Shown here: piece by piece, positions 33,522 through 43,700 of the stretch
Position numbering within the stretch: the stretch's first letter is position 1
Layout of the letters: the number at the start of each line of letters is the position of its first letter
From: Bacteroides sp. MSB163
Lineage (GTDB): Bacteria > Bacteroidota > Bacteroidia > Bacteroidales > Bacteroidaceae
Direction: 5' to 3'
DNA: 64,000 bases
Assembly (NCBI RefSeq): GCF_036416795.1
Contig: NZ_CP143867.1
Location: forward strand, 3,402,001 to 3,466,000
Translations under genes and position numbers: made by a program
The notes under the pieces: generated by a model
What the model saw: the letters and a program-made list of their open reading frames with translations, nothing else
What the model was told of the DNA's origin: nothing
Databases searched by the model: none

Positions 33522-33995
33522 ATGAAAAAGCTGATTGTTTTGTTTATTGTGATGTGCAGTTTCATCCCCTTGTCATGGGCTATGGACGGATGTAATCAAC
33601 ATTTGTCTCCTGATGAATTCCGTGCCAAGCAGAAAGCGTATATCACTGAAAAAGCCGGATTGACTAAGGAAGAAGCCGCTAAATTCTTTCCTGTTTATTT
33701 TGAATTACAGGATCGCAAAAAGCAACTGAATGATGAGGCATGGAACTTACTTCGAAAAGGAAGGGATGAAAAGACGACCGAAGCGCAATATAATGAGATT
33801 TTAGAAGGCGTATACGATGCCCGTATTGCTACCAACCGTCTGGAGAAAACTTACTATGAGAAGTTCAAGAAGATACTTTCGAACAAAAAGATATATTTAG
33901 TACAGCGTGCTGAAATGCGTTTTAACCGTGAGTTGCTGAAGGGGATGCATCATAAAGGTGGAGAACCTCAAAAACCGCAAGGAAAGAAAAAATAA
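33522..33995 (+). CDS. periplasmic Spy/CpxP-like helical protein
   Basis: A 157-residue exported protein with a signal peptide (1-20, ending SWA). An all-helical body follows: SPDEFRAKQKAYITEKAGLT, KEEAAKFFPVYFELQDRKKQ and FKKILSNKKIYLVQRAEMRF. The 'LT.EEA..F.PVY.E....K' and 'ILT..Q' spacing resembles LTXXQ (Spy/CpxP) periplasmic chaperones. The tail is Lys/Gly/Pro-rich. It is third in the ECF operon and could be its sensor or main output. A strong terminator follows 10 bases after the stop. Confidence 0.65.
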   Translation: MKKLIVLFIVMCSFIPLSWAMDGCNQHLSPDEFRAKQKAYITEKAGLTKEEAAKFFPVYFELQDRKKQLNDEAWNLLRKGRDEKTTEAQYNEILEGVYDARIATNRLEKTYYEKFKKILSNKKIYLVQRAEMRFNRELLKGMHHKGGEPQKPQGKKK

Positions 33996-34004
33996 CAGAA
34001 TATT

Positions 34005-34026
34005 AGGAGCTTCGGCTCCTTTTTTC
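34005..34026 (+). terminator. terminator of the ECF operon
   Basis: AGGAGC, tetraloop TTCG, GCTCCT, then TTTTTT (34005-34026): a compact UUCG terminator. Confidence 0.9.
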
Positions 34027-34043
34027 GTCTATAGCCGATACAT

Positions 34044-34113
34044 GCGGTTGCGAAGGCTTACACTTGCGGGAGTGTAAGCCTTCACTTGTATAAGTGATGG
34101 CCTTCGCAGCCGC
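34044..34113. repeat. three-way-junction (cloverleaf) palindrome
   Basis: Outer stem GCGGTTGCGAAGGC (34044-34057) pairs with GCCTTCGCAGCCGC (34100-34113). Inside are two adjacent hairpins: CTTACACT/AGTGTAAG (34057-34078) and TCACTT-GTAT-AAGTGA (34082-34097). Almost no bases are left unpaired. It lies between the convergent ECF operon and mazG. Confidence 0.75.
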
Positions 34114-34149
34114 AAGTGTGAATCTTCGCAGTCCTATGCATTTGAGTTT

Positions 34150-34938
34150 TTACTTTTCCAGCTTTTTAGCTTCGTTCCAGATGGCGTCCATCTCTTCCAG
34201 AGTCATATCATGCAAGTTTTTGCCTTCCTTGATGGTGTGCGCTTCCAGATAATTAAAGCGGTTGATAAACTTCTGGTTGGTGCGTTCTAATGCATTATCC
34301 GGATTGATTTTGTAGAGGCGTGCGGCATTGATGAGACTGAATAGTACATCCCCGAATTCGGCTTCTGCCTTGTCCTTATCCATATTGGCCACTTCTGCCT
34401 GAAACTCCTGGATTTCTTCTTTTACCTTATCCCACACTTGTTCCCGTTCTTCCCAGTCGAAGCCGACGTTGCGCGCTTTGTCCTGAATGCGATAAGCTTT
34501 GATGAGTGAAGGAAGGGCGGCAGGAACACCACTCAACACACTCTTGTTTCCACCTTTCTCTCTTAACTTCAGTTGTTCCCAGTTTTCAGAAACTTGTCCG
34601 GCAGTATCGGCTTTTACGTCACCGAACACATGGGGATGGCGGAAGATTAATTTCTCGCAAAGGTGGTCGCATACATCTTTCATATCAAAATTGCCTTTCT
34701 CGGAACCTATCTTTGCATAGAAAGCTACGTGTAGCAAGACGTCTCCCAGCTCTTTGCAGATATCATTTTTATCGTCACGTATCAAGGCGTCACAAAGTTC
34801 ATAAGTTTCTTCAATGGTGTTGGGACGCAGACTTTCGTTAGTCTGCTTACGGTCCCAGGGACATTTCTCGCGGAGTTCGTCGAGTATGTCCAGGAAGCGT
34901 CCGAAGGCTTCCATCTGTTCTTTTCTTGTATGTAACAT
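34150..34938 (-). CDS. mazG: nucleoside triphosphate pyrophosphohydrolase MazG
   Basis: House-cleaning enzyme that hydrolyses (d)NTPs to monophosphates and pyrophosphate. The 262 residues contain two all-alpha MazG domains. The first has CPWDRKQTNESLRPNTIEET (about 24-43) with the EExxE metal motif running into YELCDALIRDDKNDICKELG followed by DVLLHV. The second has VKEEIQEFQAEVANMDKDKA near 170 followed by EFGDVLFSLINAARL. The length is normal. It is separated by 12 bases from the DUF3810 gene upstream, so the two form an operon. Confidence 0.94.
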   Translation of the reverse strand: MLHTRKEQMEAFGRFLDILDELREKCPWDRKQTNESLRPNTIEETYELCDALIRDDKNDICKELGDVLLHVAFYAKIGSEKGNFDMKDVCDHLCEKLIFRHPHVFGDVKADTAGQVSENWEQLKLREKGGNKSVLSGVPAALPSLIKAYRIQDKARNVGFDWEEREQVWDKVKEEIQEFQAEVANMDKDKAEAEFGDVLFSLINAARLYKINPDNALERTNQKFINRFNYLEAHTIKEGKNLHDMTLEEMDAIWNEAKKLEK

Positions 34939-34950
34939 ATCTTTATAGGG

Positions 34951-36000
34951 TTATTTATTGCAGTGTGTATAATAGGATATAAGTAACCCGACTACTTCGG
35001 AGTAGTTCTTACGGCCACTTTGTATCTTATTTCCTTTCAGGTACAGATCGTATATCCAGTCTTGTATATCTCCGATGAGTGGACTGTATTTTTCCGTCCA
35101 GTATTCCTGATTACTTTTAGCCAGTTCAATTATTTCGGGACGTATCCGGTTGAAGAGCTCTTTGTATTCTTCTTCATCCATCAGTCGGCGGGCATTGACA
35201 AGTACGTGTCCCAGCACTGAAAAGTATCCGCAGAAGCGGATACCTCGCGCTTGCGAACGGGTACAGACCTGATAAGCGTAGAAGTTGGCTTCCGCCTCGC
35301 TGGAGATGCCCAATAAATGTGCCAGTTCGTGAGCATACGTGGCAGGATACTGTGAAGGAAGCAGATCTCCATTCAAGGTAAATTCGCAGAAGAAAGGTCC
35401 CATGCTACCGGTGACACCCACCATGGAAATCAGTGGAGTGAAAAGCATTGTCTTCACCCGTGGTGACTTATGGAAAGGATGATGTACACCCAGCGTATCA
35501 CTGATCTGATTGTATCCGCGAACTGTTTCCCGGCGGATAAGGTCCTTATTGATAGTAGTTACATCTACATACGAACCATTCAGTTTGTCAACGTAATCAT
35601 CAACGAAGTTCCGGAAGTTTTCGGGAGTATATGCAGTGTAAGGAATCTCTGTTCGCTGGTAGAAATTGTGCTGTGAATAATTAAGCCCCCAAGCCAGGTA
35701 GAACCAGACGTATATCCATAACAGATATTCAATATCATTCAGCAAGATACGTTTCCATTTTTTCTTCTGAAAGCGGCTGGCATAGACAGGGTAGAGGAGT
35801 ACGCCCGCAATGCTGAGGGCTATGAATAAGTCGCCTATGGCAAAGGGGATGAGGCGTGAAAAAGACGAAAGAATATAGGCTATGACAGGATATACGCTGT
35901 GTGCATATATTTTTCCCATAGCCGGTATGAACTGTGTGGCCCAGACTACTAACAAGAGCGTGCATAGCACGATATAACGAATCTTCAGCTTATATTTCAT
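34951..36000 (-). CDS. DUF3810 membrane protein with HExxH motif
   Basis: A 349-residue inner-membrane protein. Three hydrophobic segments lie near residues 10-28, 38-78 and 92-108. A soluble part follows with LFTPLISMVGVTGSMGPFFC near 191 and the metallopeptidase-like motif YAHELAHLLGISSEAEANFY (about 222-241), in which HELAH plus a downstream Glu could bind zinc. This layout fits DUF3810, a Bacteroidota/Firmicutes family of unknown role. It is probably a membrane-bound metalloprotease, but activity is unproven. It is co-transcribed with mazG and divergent from valS. Confidence 0.82.
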   Translation of the reverse strand: MKYKLKIRYIVLCTLLLVVWATQFIPAMGKIYAHSVYPVIAYILSSFSRLIPFAIGDLFIALSIAGVLLYPVYASRFQKKKWKRILLNDIEYLLWIYVWFYLAWGLNYSQHNFYQRTEIPYTAYTPENFRNFVDDYVDKLNGSYVDVTTINKDLIRRETVRGYNQISDTLGVHHPFHKSPRVKTMLFTPLISMVGVTGSMGPFFCEFTLNGDLLPSQYPATYAHELAHLLGISSEAEANFYAYQVCTRSQARGIRFCGYFSVLGHVLVNARRLMDEEEYKELFNRIRPEIIELAKSNQEYWTEKYSPLIGDIQDWIYDLYLKGNKIQSGRKNYSEVVGLLISYYTHCNK

Positions 36001-36176
36001 CGCAAATTTATTTGAAAGGCAAAAATATACATTTATTAAATGTCACGTAAGAAATTTGCTTTATATTTGTCGTTCTCTGCACAGAAAGCGCTGGAGGGTG
36101 GCAAGATTTGAATTAAATTTAGTAATTTTGCGCCCATTATTCGTGATAAAATAAATTATATACAGATTTAAAAGAT

Positions 36177-38804
36177 ATGGAATTAGCAAGTAAGTACAAC
36201 CCTGCTGACGTAGAGGGAAAGTGGTACCAGTATTGGTTGGACCACAAATTATTCAGTTCAAAACCCGATGGTCGTGAGCCTTACACCATCGTCATTCCGC
36301 CCCCTAACGTCACCGGCGTGCTCCACATGGGACACATGCTTAATAATACCATTCAAGATATTCTGGTACGTCGTGCCCGTATGGAAGGTAAAAATGCCTG
36401 CTGGGTACCGGGTACTGACCACGCTTCTATCGCTACGGAAGCGAAAGTAGTAAATAAGCTGGCTGCACAAGGTATCAAGAAGACTGATCTTACCCGTGAC
36501 GAATTCCTGAAGCATGCCTGGGAGTGGACAGATGAACATGGTGGCATCATCCTGAAGCAGCTGCGTAAACTCGGTGCTTCCTGTGATTGGGACCGCACCG
36601 CTTTCACTATGGACGAAAAGCGTAGCGAAAGTGTATTGAAAGTATTTGTAGACCTCTACAATAAGGGGCTGATTTACCGTGGTGTGCGTATGGTAAACTG
36701 GGATCCAAAGGCTTTGACTGCCCTTTCTGATGAAGAAGTTATCTATAAGGAAGAGCATGGCAAACTGTATTATCTGCGCTATAAAGTGGAAGGTGATGTG
36801 GAAGGACGCTATGCCGTGGTAGCTACCACCCGTCCTGAAACGATCATGGGTGATACCGCTATGTGTATCAATCCGAACGACCCGAAGAACGAATGGCTGA
36901 AAGGTAAGAAAGTGATCGTTCCTTTAGTAAATCGTGTTATTCCGGTAATCGAAGATGATTATGTAGATATTGAGTTCGGTACAGGTTGCCTGAAAGTAAC
37001 TCCTGCGCATGATGTGAACGACTATATGCTGGGTGAAAAGTATAACTTGCCAAGCATCGATATCTTCAATGATAATGGTACATTGAGCGAGGCTGCCGGT
37101 CTTTATATCGGTATGGATCGTTTTGATGTTCGTAAACAGATTGAGAAAGACCTGGATGCTGCCGGCCTGTTGGATAAAGTGGAAGCCTATACCAATAAGG
37201 TAGGTTATTCCGAGCGTACCAACGTAGTTATAGAACCGAAGCTTTCTATGCAGTGGTTCCTTAAGATGCAGCATTTTGCAGATATGGCATTGCCTCCTGT
37301 AATGAATGACGATCTGAAATTCTACCCTGCCAAGTATAAGAATACCTATCGCTACTGGATGGAGAACATCAAGGACTGGTGTATCAGTCGTCAGTTGTGG
37401 TGGGGACATCGCATTCCGGCATACTTCCTTCCGGAAGGTGGATATGTGGTGGCTGCTACTGAAGAAGAAGCTTTGAAACTGGCAAAAGAGAAGACCGGCA
37501 ATCCGGCCCTGACTATGGAAGATCTTCGTCAGGATGAAGATTGTCTGGATACTTGGTTCTCTTCCTGGCTGTGGCCCATCTCTTTGTTTGATGGTATCAA
37601 CAATCCGGGTAATGAGGAAATCGATTATTACTATCCGACAAGTGACCTGGTAACTGGTCCGGATATCATTTTCTTCTGGGTAGCCCGCATGATTATGGCA
37701 GGTTATGAGTATGAAGGAAAAATGCCGTTCAAGAATGTGTACTTTACGGGTATAGTTCGTGATAAGTTGGGACGTAAGATGTCCAAGTCTCTCGGTAATT
37801 CTCCCGACCCGTTGGAACTGATTGAGAAGTTTGGTGCCGATGGTGTGCGTATGGGTATGATGCTTGCAGCTCCTGCCGGAAATGACATCTTGTTCGATGA
37901 CGCTCTTTGCGAACAGGGACGTAACTTCTGTAATAAGATATGGAATGCTTACCGCTTGGTAAGTGGCTGGACAATTGATGATAACCAGCCTATTCCTGAA
38001 GCGGCTAAACTGGCGATATCCTGGTTTGAATCCAAGCAGAATGAAGTTACAGCCGAGGTAGCGGATTTATTCAGTAAATATCGCCTGAGTGAAGCTCTTA
38101 TGGCTGTCTATAAATTGTTCTGGGATGAATTCTCTTCCTGGTTCCTTGAGATCATTAAGCCGGCTTATGGACAAGGCATTCACAGTATGGTTCGTAATGC
38201 TGCGATTTGCTATTTTGACAATTTGCTTCGTCTGCTTCATCCGTTCATGCCGTTCATTACCGAAGAGCTCTGGCAACAGATGTATGAGCGTGAGGAGGGT
38301 GAGAGCATCATGGTATGTCCTTTGAGTATGGATGCCCATGTAGACAGCGAGATGATTCAGCAATTCGAAGTGGTGAAGGAAGTTATCAGTAACGTTCGTT
38401 CTATCCGTTTGCAGAAAAACATAGTTCAGAAGGAAGCACTGGAATTGCAGGTGCTTGGTGAGAATCCGGTTGATGCATTCAACTTGGTTATCATGAAGAT
38501 GTGTAATCTCTCGGCAATTGATGTGGTAGATACTAAAACCGAAGGTGCTGCTTCATTCATGGTAGGAACTACGGAATATGCCGTACCTCTGAATATGATT
38601 GATGTAGAAGCTGAAATAGCCCGTATGGAAGCAGAATTGAAGCACAAAGAAGGTTTCTTGCAAGGCGTCATGAAGAAGCTGAGCAATGAGAAGTTTGTGA
38701 ATAATGCTCCTGCCGCTGTCCTTGAACTGGAACGTAAGAAACAGGCGGATGCGGAAAGTATTATCAACTCTCTGAAAGAGAGTATTGCTGCGCTGAAGAA
38801 ATGA
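36177..38804 (+). CDS. valS: valine--tRNA ligase
   Basis: Class I aminoacyl-tRNA synthetase. The 875 residues have the HIGH motif in PPNVTGVLHMGHM (about 42-54), a CP1 editing domain (TTRPETIMGDTAMCINPNDP near 218), and GFGADGVRMGM-like segments after the KMSKS motif RKMSKSLGNSPD (about 535). An anticodon-binding domain and a C-terminal coiled coil (about 800-875, AEIARMEAELKHKEGFLQGV) follow. The ORF starts at ATG 36177, with TAATTTTG at 36123-36130 as the likely -7 box. All expected elements are intact. Confidence 0.96.
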   Translation: MELASKYNPADVEGKWYQYWLDHKLFSSKPDGREPYTIVIPPPNVTGVLHMGHMLNNTIQDILVRRARMEGKNACWVPGTDHASIATEAKVVNKLAAQGIKKTDLTRDEFLKHAWEWTDEHGGIILKQLRKLGASCDWDRTAFTMDEKRSESVLKVFVDLYNKGLIYRGVRMVNWDPKALTALSDEEVIYKEEHGKLYYLRYKVEGDVEGRYAVVATTRPETIMGDTAMCINPNDPKNEWLKGKKVIVPLVNRVIPVIEDDYVDIEFGTGCLKVTPAHDVNDYMLGEKYNLPSIDIFNDNGTLSEAAGLYIGMDRFDVRKQIEKDLDAAGLLDKVEAYTNKVGYSERTNVVIEPKLSMQWFLKMQHFADMALPPVMNDDLKFYPAKYKNTYRYWMENIKDWCISRQLWWGHRIPAYFLPEGGYVVAATEEEALKLAKEKTGNPALTMEDLRQDEDCLDTWFSSWLWPISLFDGINNPGNEEIDYYYPTSDLVTGPDIIFFWVARMIMAGYEYEGKMPFKNVYFTGIVRDKLGRKMSKSLGNSPDPLELIEKFGADGVRMGMMLAAPAGNDILFDDALCEQGRNFCNKIWNAYRLVSGWTIDDNQPIPEAAKLAISWFESKQNEVTAEVADLFSKYRLSEALMAVYKLFWDEFSSWFLEIIKPAYGQGIHSMVRNAAICYFDNLLRLLHPFMPFITEELWQQMYEREEGESIMVCPLSMDAHVDSEMIQQFEVVKEVISNVRSIRLQKNIVQKEALELQVLGENPVDAFNLVIMKMCNLSAIDVVDTKTEGAASFMVGTTEYAVPLNMIDVEAEIARMEAELKHKEGFLQGVMKKLSNEKFVNNAPAAVLELERKKQADAESIINSLKESIAALKK

Positions 38805-38807
38805 TTT

Positions 38808-38905
38808 ATTAGTGATTAAGGTTTAGTGATAAGTGGCTGCGCTATTATTCCGCATGGTACTAATCACTAATCGCTAGTTAATTATTACTTAATCGTTTAT
38901 CACTA
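38808..38905. repeat. word-repeat hairpin, 'TTAGTGATTA' type, with GCTGCGCTAT core
   Basis: Arms of TTAGTGATTA / TTTAGTGATA words (38808-38834) are complementary to TACTAATCACTAATCGC (38860-38876) and TTTATCACTAAAC (38897-38909). The loop AAGTGGCTGCGCTATTATTC (38832-38851) matches the loop of the 'CTACAAG' elements at 48979-49061 and 9587-9676, although the arm words are unrelated. It begins four bases after the valS stop codon. Confidence 0.75.
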
Positions 38906-38910
38906 AACGA

Positions 38911-38948
38911 ATTAGCCCTTGCAATATCCGATTACTGCAAGGGCTAAT
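38911..38948. terminator. bidirectional terminator between valS and the convergent gene
   Basis: ATTAGCCCTTGCA (38911-38923) pairs with TGCAAGGGCTAAT (38936-38948) in a perfect 13-bp stem. It is followed by TTATTTTTT on the + strand and is preceded by AT-rich sequence for the minus strand. Confidence 0.88.
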
Positions 38949-38972
38949 TTATTTTTTATAAATCAAATGCTA

Positions 38973-39419
38973 TTACTTTTCCAGCAGTTCTTTCAGAAAA
39001 GAATCCAACTCTTCATCCAGACCTTTCAGCAATTCTTCGTTCACAAGCAACGTATCATCATCCATCAGCAGTAACTCTACAATTGTCTCCTTTTCATCAT
39101 CCACTAATACAAAAGAGTAAGGTTTCAGAATAGCCAGTTTTTCAAAGTCACCTCCGTTCTTCATGTTGTGGAGTAAGGTAGAAAGAATACGTTCTGCATT
39201 TTCGTAGAAATCATCTCCGTCATAAGTCATCCATTCCTCGATAGAGACACAAGCCAGATATTCGTCTTCGTCATCAAAGATGGACAATTCGCCGGAATTC
39301 TGGTTGGCTTGCAGATGGATGTCGGTTACAATGGTTTGCTCACAGCCGCAAGTGTATTTGGCGACTGCCTGTTTAATGCCCTTTTCAAGGAGTGATAATG
39401 ATGCTTGGCTCAGTTTCAT
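38973..39419 (-). CDS. acidic hypothetical protein
   Basis: A 148-residue cytoplasmic protein, strongly acidic (many Asp/Glu, for example ELSIFDDEDEYLACVSIEEW and NEELLKGLDEELDSFLKELL). It begins with a helix and a cysteine pair CGCEQ (near residue 24). No signal peptide or TM is present. I do not recognise the family; conserved Bacteroides proteins of this size and shape are often annotated hypothetical. It lies 66 bases upstream of the DUF6340 gene on the same strand and converges on valS. Confidence 0.72.
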   Translation of the reverse strand: MKLSQASLSLLEKGIKQAVAKYTCGCEQTIVTDIHLQANQNSGELSIFDDEDEYLACVSIEEWMTYDGDDFYENAERILSTLLHNMKNGGDFEKLAILKPYSFVLVDDEKETIVELLLMDDDTLLVNEELLKGLDEELDSFLKELLEK

Positions 39420-39485
39420 AATAGATATTCTTTCTTAATGGACGTTCAAAGGTATAAAAAAAATAATTACCTCTGCATCATTTCT

Positions 39486-40595
39486 CTAAAAATCATTTTT
39501 AAATCTTTCCATTTGGGCGTTCAGCCGGGTCATTCCCTCCTTTCGCTCTTGTAATTCGTTCAGGTAACGGGTTATTGCGAAGTAATTGGGGATATCCATG
39601 AGGTCCACGCCTTCCTGAGTTTTCTTCTCGTCTATTTTGTCTACATCGTATGCTACTTTCTGTGCTTTCAAGGCCCATTCTTCTGCTGTATGAATACTGT
39701 CCTGCATTTCGTATCCTAAGGCAATGTTATAGGCGGCATACATTTTCTGCTTTCCTTTTTTCTTTTTCTCATAGGTTTGCTTCCAAAGTTCAATAGCTTT
39801 GTCCCAGTTCTCTTCGCGGACAAAGACTGCGGCATCACGCATATTTACGGAACCGCCTGTAAAGAGATAGCGGGAAGCTGTTTTCCAATGTGGCAGCATA
39901 TGGTTCACGGGGATAGTGCCGGCAAATTCGGAAGCCTCTCTCAGCATCTCTTTTTCACTGATGAGTCCTGCGCCTGCCTGTGCCATACTGGGAGCTGCAT
40001 GATCCCAGAAGATGCTGTCGCTGGCGTTGACTGTCACCATCGGACCGTTGCGTTGGGGCAGATACACTTTTACGGTAGGATATACTTTCAAGTCAAGCGT
40101 ACCTGCATATACTCCCCATTCCGGTAAATATTCGATTTTACGGGTGGAGCGCATCTGTACGTTCTCCAAGGCAATCAGGAAGTCCGCACCTAGACTTTGG
40201 GTGAGCTTTTCCACTTCGTCTTTGCTAAGGGTGCTTTCGCGGGGAATCATATCATGGGCACGCAAGGCAGAGTCGCAAATAATCACTTCATCGAAATAAT
40301 TCTCGTTGGCAATTGCCTCGGCCAATGATTCCGTGGCAATTTTGGCATCCCCATTGAAATACTTTGTCTTGCGTGCTATTTCTGTCTCATCTTTTTTCTT
40401 CTCATCTTTTTCTTCCAGAATTAGCTTGTTATCCGGGATAGGTGGCATATTATTTACCACAGCTACGCGTCTGAGGGCGGACGGAAAGCTGACTTCCGCC
40501 GGCAACATGTAGTCGATGGAGAGTTGCTCTATGCTTTGGCAACCGCTAAACAGCAGAACACAGCACACCAATAGTGAGTACGAATATTTAGTCAT
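39486..40595 (-). CDS. DUF6340 family lipoprotein
   Basis: A 369-residue protein with a lipoprotein signal (residues 1-20, LLVCCVLLFSGCQS, lipid Cys about 19). It then has the family N-terminus IEQLSIDYMLPAEVSFPSAL, leading into RRVAVVNNM. A Rossmann-like region (SLAEAIANENYFDEVIICDS) and an all-helical, TPR-like C-terminal third (NWDKAIELWKQTYEKKKKGK, AAYNIALGYEMQDSIHTAEE) follow. It is anchored in the outer membrane or periplasm. The role is unknown. Confidence 0.8.
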   Translation of the reverse strand: MTKYSYSLLVCCVLLFSGCQSIEQLSIDYMLPAEVSFPSALRRVAVVNNMPPIPDNKLILEEKDEKKKDETEIARKTKYFNGDAKIATESLAEAIANENYFDEVIICDSALRAHDMIPRESTLSKDEVEKLTQSLGADFLIALENVQMRSTRKIEYLPEWGVYAGTLDLKVYPTVKVYLPQRNGPMVTVNASDSIFWDHAAPSMAQAGAGLISEKEMLREASEFAGTIPVNHMLPHWKTASRYLFTGGSVNMRDAAVFVREENWDKAIELWKQTYEKKKKGKQKMYAAYNIALGYEMQDSIHTAEEWALKAQKVAYDVDKIDEKKTQEGVDLMDIPNYFAITRYLNELQERKEGMTRLNAQMERFKNDF

Positions 40596-40647
40596 AAGCT
40601 TATTCTTTATCTAGGAATAACAAAAATACACTTTTGTATGGATATAG

Positions 40648-40684
40648 AAAAGCCTCCAACAGTTTTTAACCGTTGAAGGCTTTT
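40648..40684 (-). terminator. secA terminator
   Basis: AAAAGCCTCCAAC (40648-40660) pairs with GTTGAAGGCTTTT (40672-40684). On the minus strand it is followed by CTATATCC after the T-run of the stem end. It lies between secA and the DUF6340 gene. Confidence 0.75.
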
Positions 40685-40729
40685 ATTAGTGATTGGGAGA
40701 GTGGGATAGACCTTGCCACTCTTTACTTA

Positions 40730-43700
40730 TTACATATTCTTCCCGTGGCAATTCTTGTATTTCTTACCACTTCCGCAAGGACAAGGATCATTACGTCCTA
40801 CCGTCTTTTCCGCACGAATCGGTTCACGCTTCACTTGTTCGCGTGTGTCCTGTTGGGCGGCGGCCTGTTGGTTCGGATCGTTCAGATCTTGTTTCTGTTC
40901 GCGGTATTTGCTCATATCCTGCTTCTGTTCGGGAGCGGCCTGCTGAATTTCCTGCGGTTCCTGTACCGGGATTTGTCCGCGCATCAGGATAGAAACGGTC
41001 TGGTTATTGATCTTATCCACCATTGTATCGAACAGGTTTACAGACTCTAGCTTATAAATCAATAACGGGTCTTTCTGTTCGTAGCTTGCGTTCTGTACAG
41101 AGTGCTTCAATTCATCCAGTTCACGGAGGTTCTCTTTCCATGCCTCGTCGATAACATGCAGCAAGATAGACTTTTCAAACGCTTTTACCACTTCCTTACA
41201 CTCGCTGTCGTAAGCGGCTTTCAGGCTGCAAGAGATGTTGTACATGCGCTTACCGTCCGTGATGGGGATCAGGATATTCTCGTACATGTGTCCTTGGGTT
41301 TCGTATACCTGCTTGATTACCGGATAAGCAACCTGTGCCATGCGGTCCGTCTTGCGCTTGAACTGTTCCATTGCCACATTGAAGGCTTCTTCAGCAAGCT
41401 TTTCCTTCTTTTCGTTACGGAACTGTTCTTCGTTGAAAGGCACTTCCATGGCAAGAGTCTGCAAGAAGTCCATTTTGCAGTTTTCGTAATCGGGGGCTTC
41501 AACAGCTGCGGCAACACGGTCCCAGATCATATTTACGATATCCATTCCGATACGTTCACCCATCAGGGCGTGGCGACGCTTGGTATAGACAACTGTACGT
41601 TGCTTATTCATCACGTCATCGTATTCCAGCAAACGCTTACGGATACCGAAGTTGTTTTCTTCCACCTTCTTCTGTGCACGCTCAATGGAGTTGGAGATCA
41701 TCTTGTGCTCAATCATTTCACCTTCCTTGAAGCCGAGGCGGTCCATTACACCGGCGATGCGGTCGGAAGAGAACAGACGCATCAGGTCGTCTTCCAGTGA
41801 CACGAAGAATACGGAAGAACCCGGGTCGCCCTGACGTCCGGCACGTCCGCGCAACTGGCGGTCTACACGGCGGGATTCATGGCGTTCGGTACCGATGATG
41901 GCCAAACCGCCCGCAGCTTTTACTTCCGGGCTCAGCTTGATGTCCGTACCACGACCGGCCATATTGGTAGCGATGGTTACTGTTCCGCTCAAACCGGCTT
42001 TGGCTACGATGTCCGCTTCCTTCTGGTGCAACTTGGCATTCAATACGCTGTGCTCGATCTTGCGCATGGTCAACATCTTGCTCAGCATTTCGGAGATTTC
42101 TACGGACGTGGTACCCACCAGGACAGGACGTCCGGCTTGTACCAGTTGTTCGATTTCTTCGATGACTGCTTTATACTTCTCGCGCTTCGTCTTGTAAACG
42201 CGGTCGTTCATGTCTTTACGGGCAATGGGGCGGTTGGTGGGTATCACCACTACATCCAGTTTGTAGATGTCCCAAAGTTCGCCTGCTTCCGTTTCGGCGG
42301 TACCGGTCATACCCGAGAGTTTGTGGTACATACGGAAGTAATTCTGCAACGTAATGGTGGCGAATGTCTGCGTGGCGGCTTCCACTTTTACGTTTTCCTT
42401 GGCTTCGATGGCCTGATGCAGACCGTCGGAGTAGCGGCGGCCTTCCATGATACGGCCTGTCTGCTCGTCTACAATCTTCACCTGACCGTCAATCACAACG
42501 TATTCATCGTCCTTCTCGAACATGGTATAAGCCTTCAGCAACTGGTTGATGGTGTGTACACGTTCGGACTTGATGGCATAGTTGGTCATCAGTTCATCTT
42601 TCTTCGCCAGACGTTGTTCGTCTGTCAGGCTGGTTTCGTTTTCCAGTTCGGAAAGCTGTGCGGCGATGTCGGGCAATACGAAGAGGGTAGGGTCTTCCGA
42701 GTTACCGGTGATCAGGTCCACACCTTTATCTGTCAGGTCTACACTGTTCAGCTTTTCTTCGATGACGAAGTACAACGGGTCGGTAGCTTCGTGCATACGT
42801 TTGTTGTTCTGCTCCATGTAGATCTCTTCGGTCTTCAGCATACCTGCCTTGATACCTTGCTCACTCAGATATTTAATCAATGCCTTGTTTTTGGGCAGTG
42901 CCTTGTGGCTGCGGAACAAAGCAAGGAAACCTTCTTCCTGATCTTTCTTGTCGCCGGAAGCAATCAGGCGCTTGGCATCGGCAAGATACTGGGTAGCCAG
43001 TTTCTTCTGTGCTTCCACCAGACGTTCTACGAGCGGACGCAATTGCTCGAACAACTGGTCCTCACCTTTGGGGACGGGACCGGAAATAATCAACGGAGTA
43101 CGGGCATCGTCAATCAATACAGAGTCCACCTCATCGACGATGGCGTAGTTGTGCTGGCGCTGTACGAGGTCTTTGGGGCTGATGGCCATATTATCACGCA
43201 AGTAGTCGAAACCGAATTCGTTGTTCGTACCGAAGGTGATGTCTGCCAGATAAGCCTGACGGCGTGCGTCGGAGTTGGGCTGATGTTTGTCGATGCAGTC
43301 CACACTTAAACCGTGGAACATATAGAGCGGGCCCATCCATTCGGAGTCACGTTTGGCCAGATAGTCATTTACGGTCACCACATGTACGCCGTTTCCGGTC
43401 AGTGCGTTGAGGAATACGGGGAGGGTAGCCACTAATGTCTTACCTTCACCCGTTGCCATTTCGGCAATCTTACCTTTATGCAATACGACGCCACCGAACA
43501 ACTGTACATCGTAGTGTACCATGTTCCAGACAATTTCCGTGCCGCCTGCTTGCCAGTGGTTTTGCCAGATGGCTTTGTCGCCTTCAATGCGCACAAAGTC
43601 TTTCGTGGCAGCCAGGTGACGGTCGAATTCGGTAGCCGTAACTACGATTTCTTCATTTTCGGATAAGCGTCTGGCAGTTTCTTTCACAATAGAGAAAGCT

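Noticed and set aside
34044..34113. tRNA gene at the cloverleaf
   Set aside because: The structure lacks the T-loop GTTC, D-loop and anticodon arrangement and the 3' acceptor pattern; it is only a branched palindrome.
41879..43309. 476-codon open frame on the + strand opposite secA
   Set aside because: It mirrors the codon bias of secA on the other strand. SecA motifs are continuous across the region, so the frame is a shadow.
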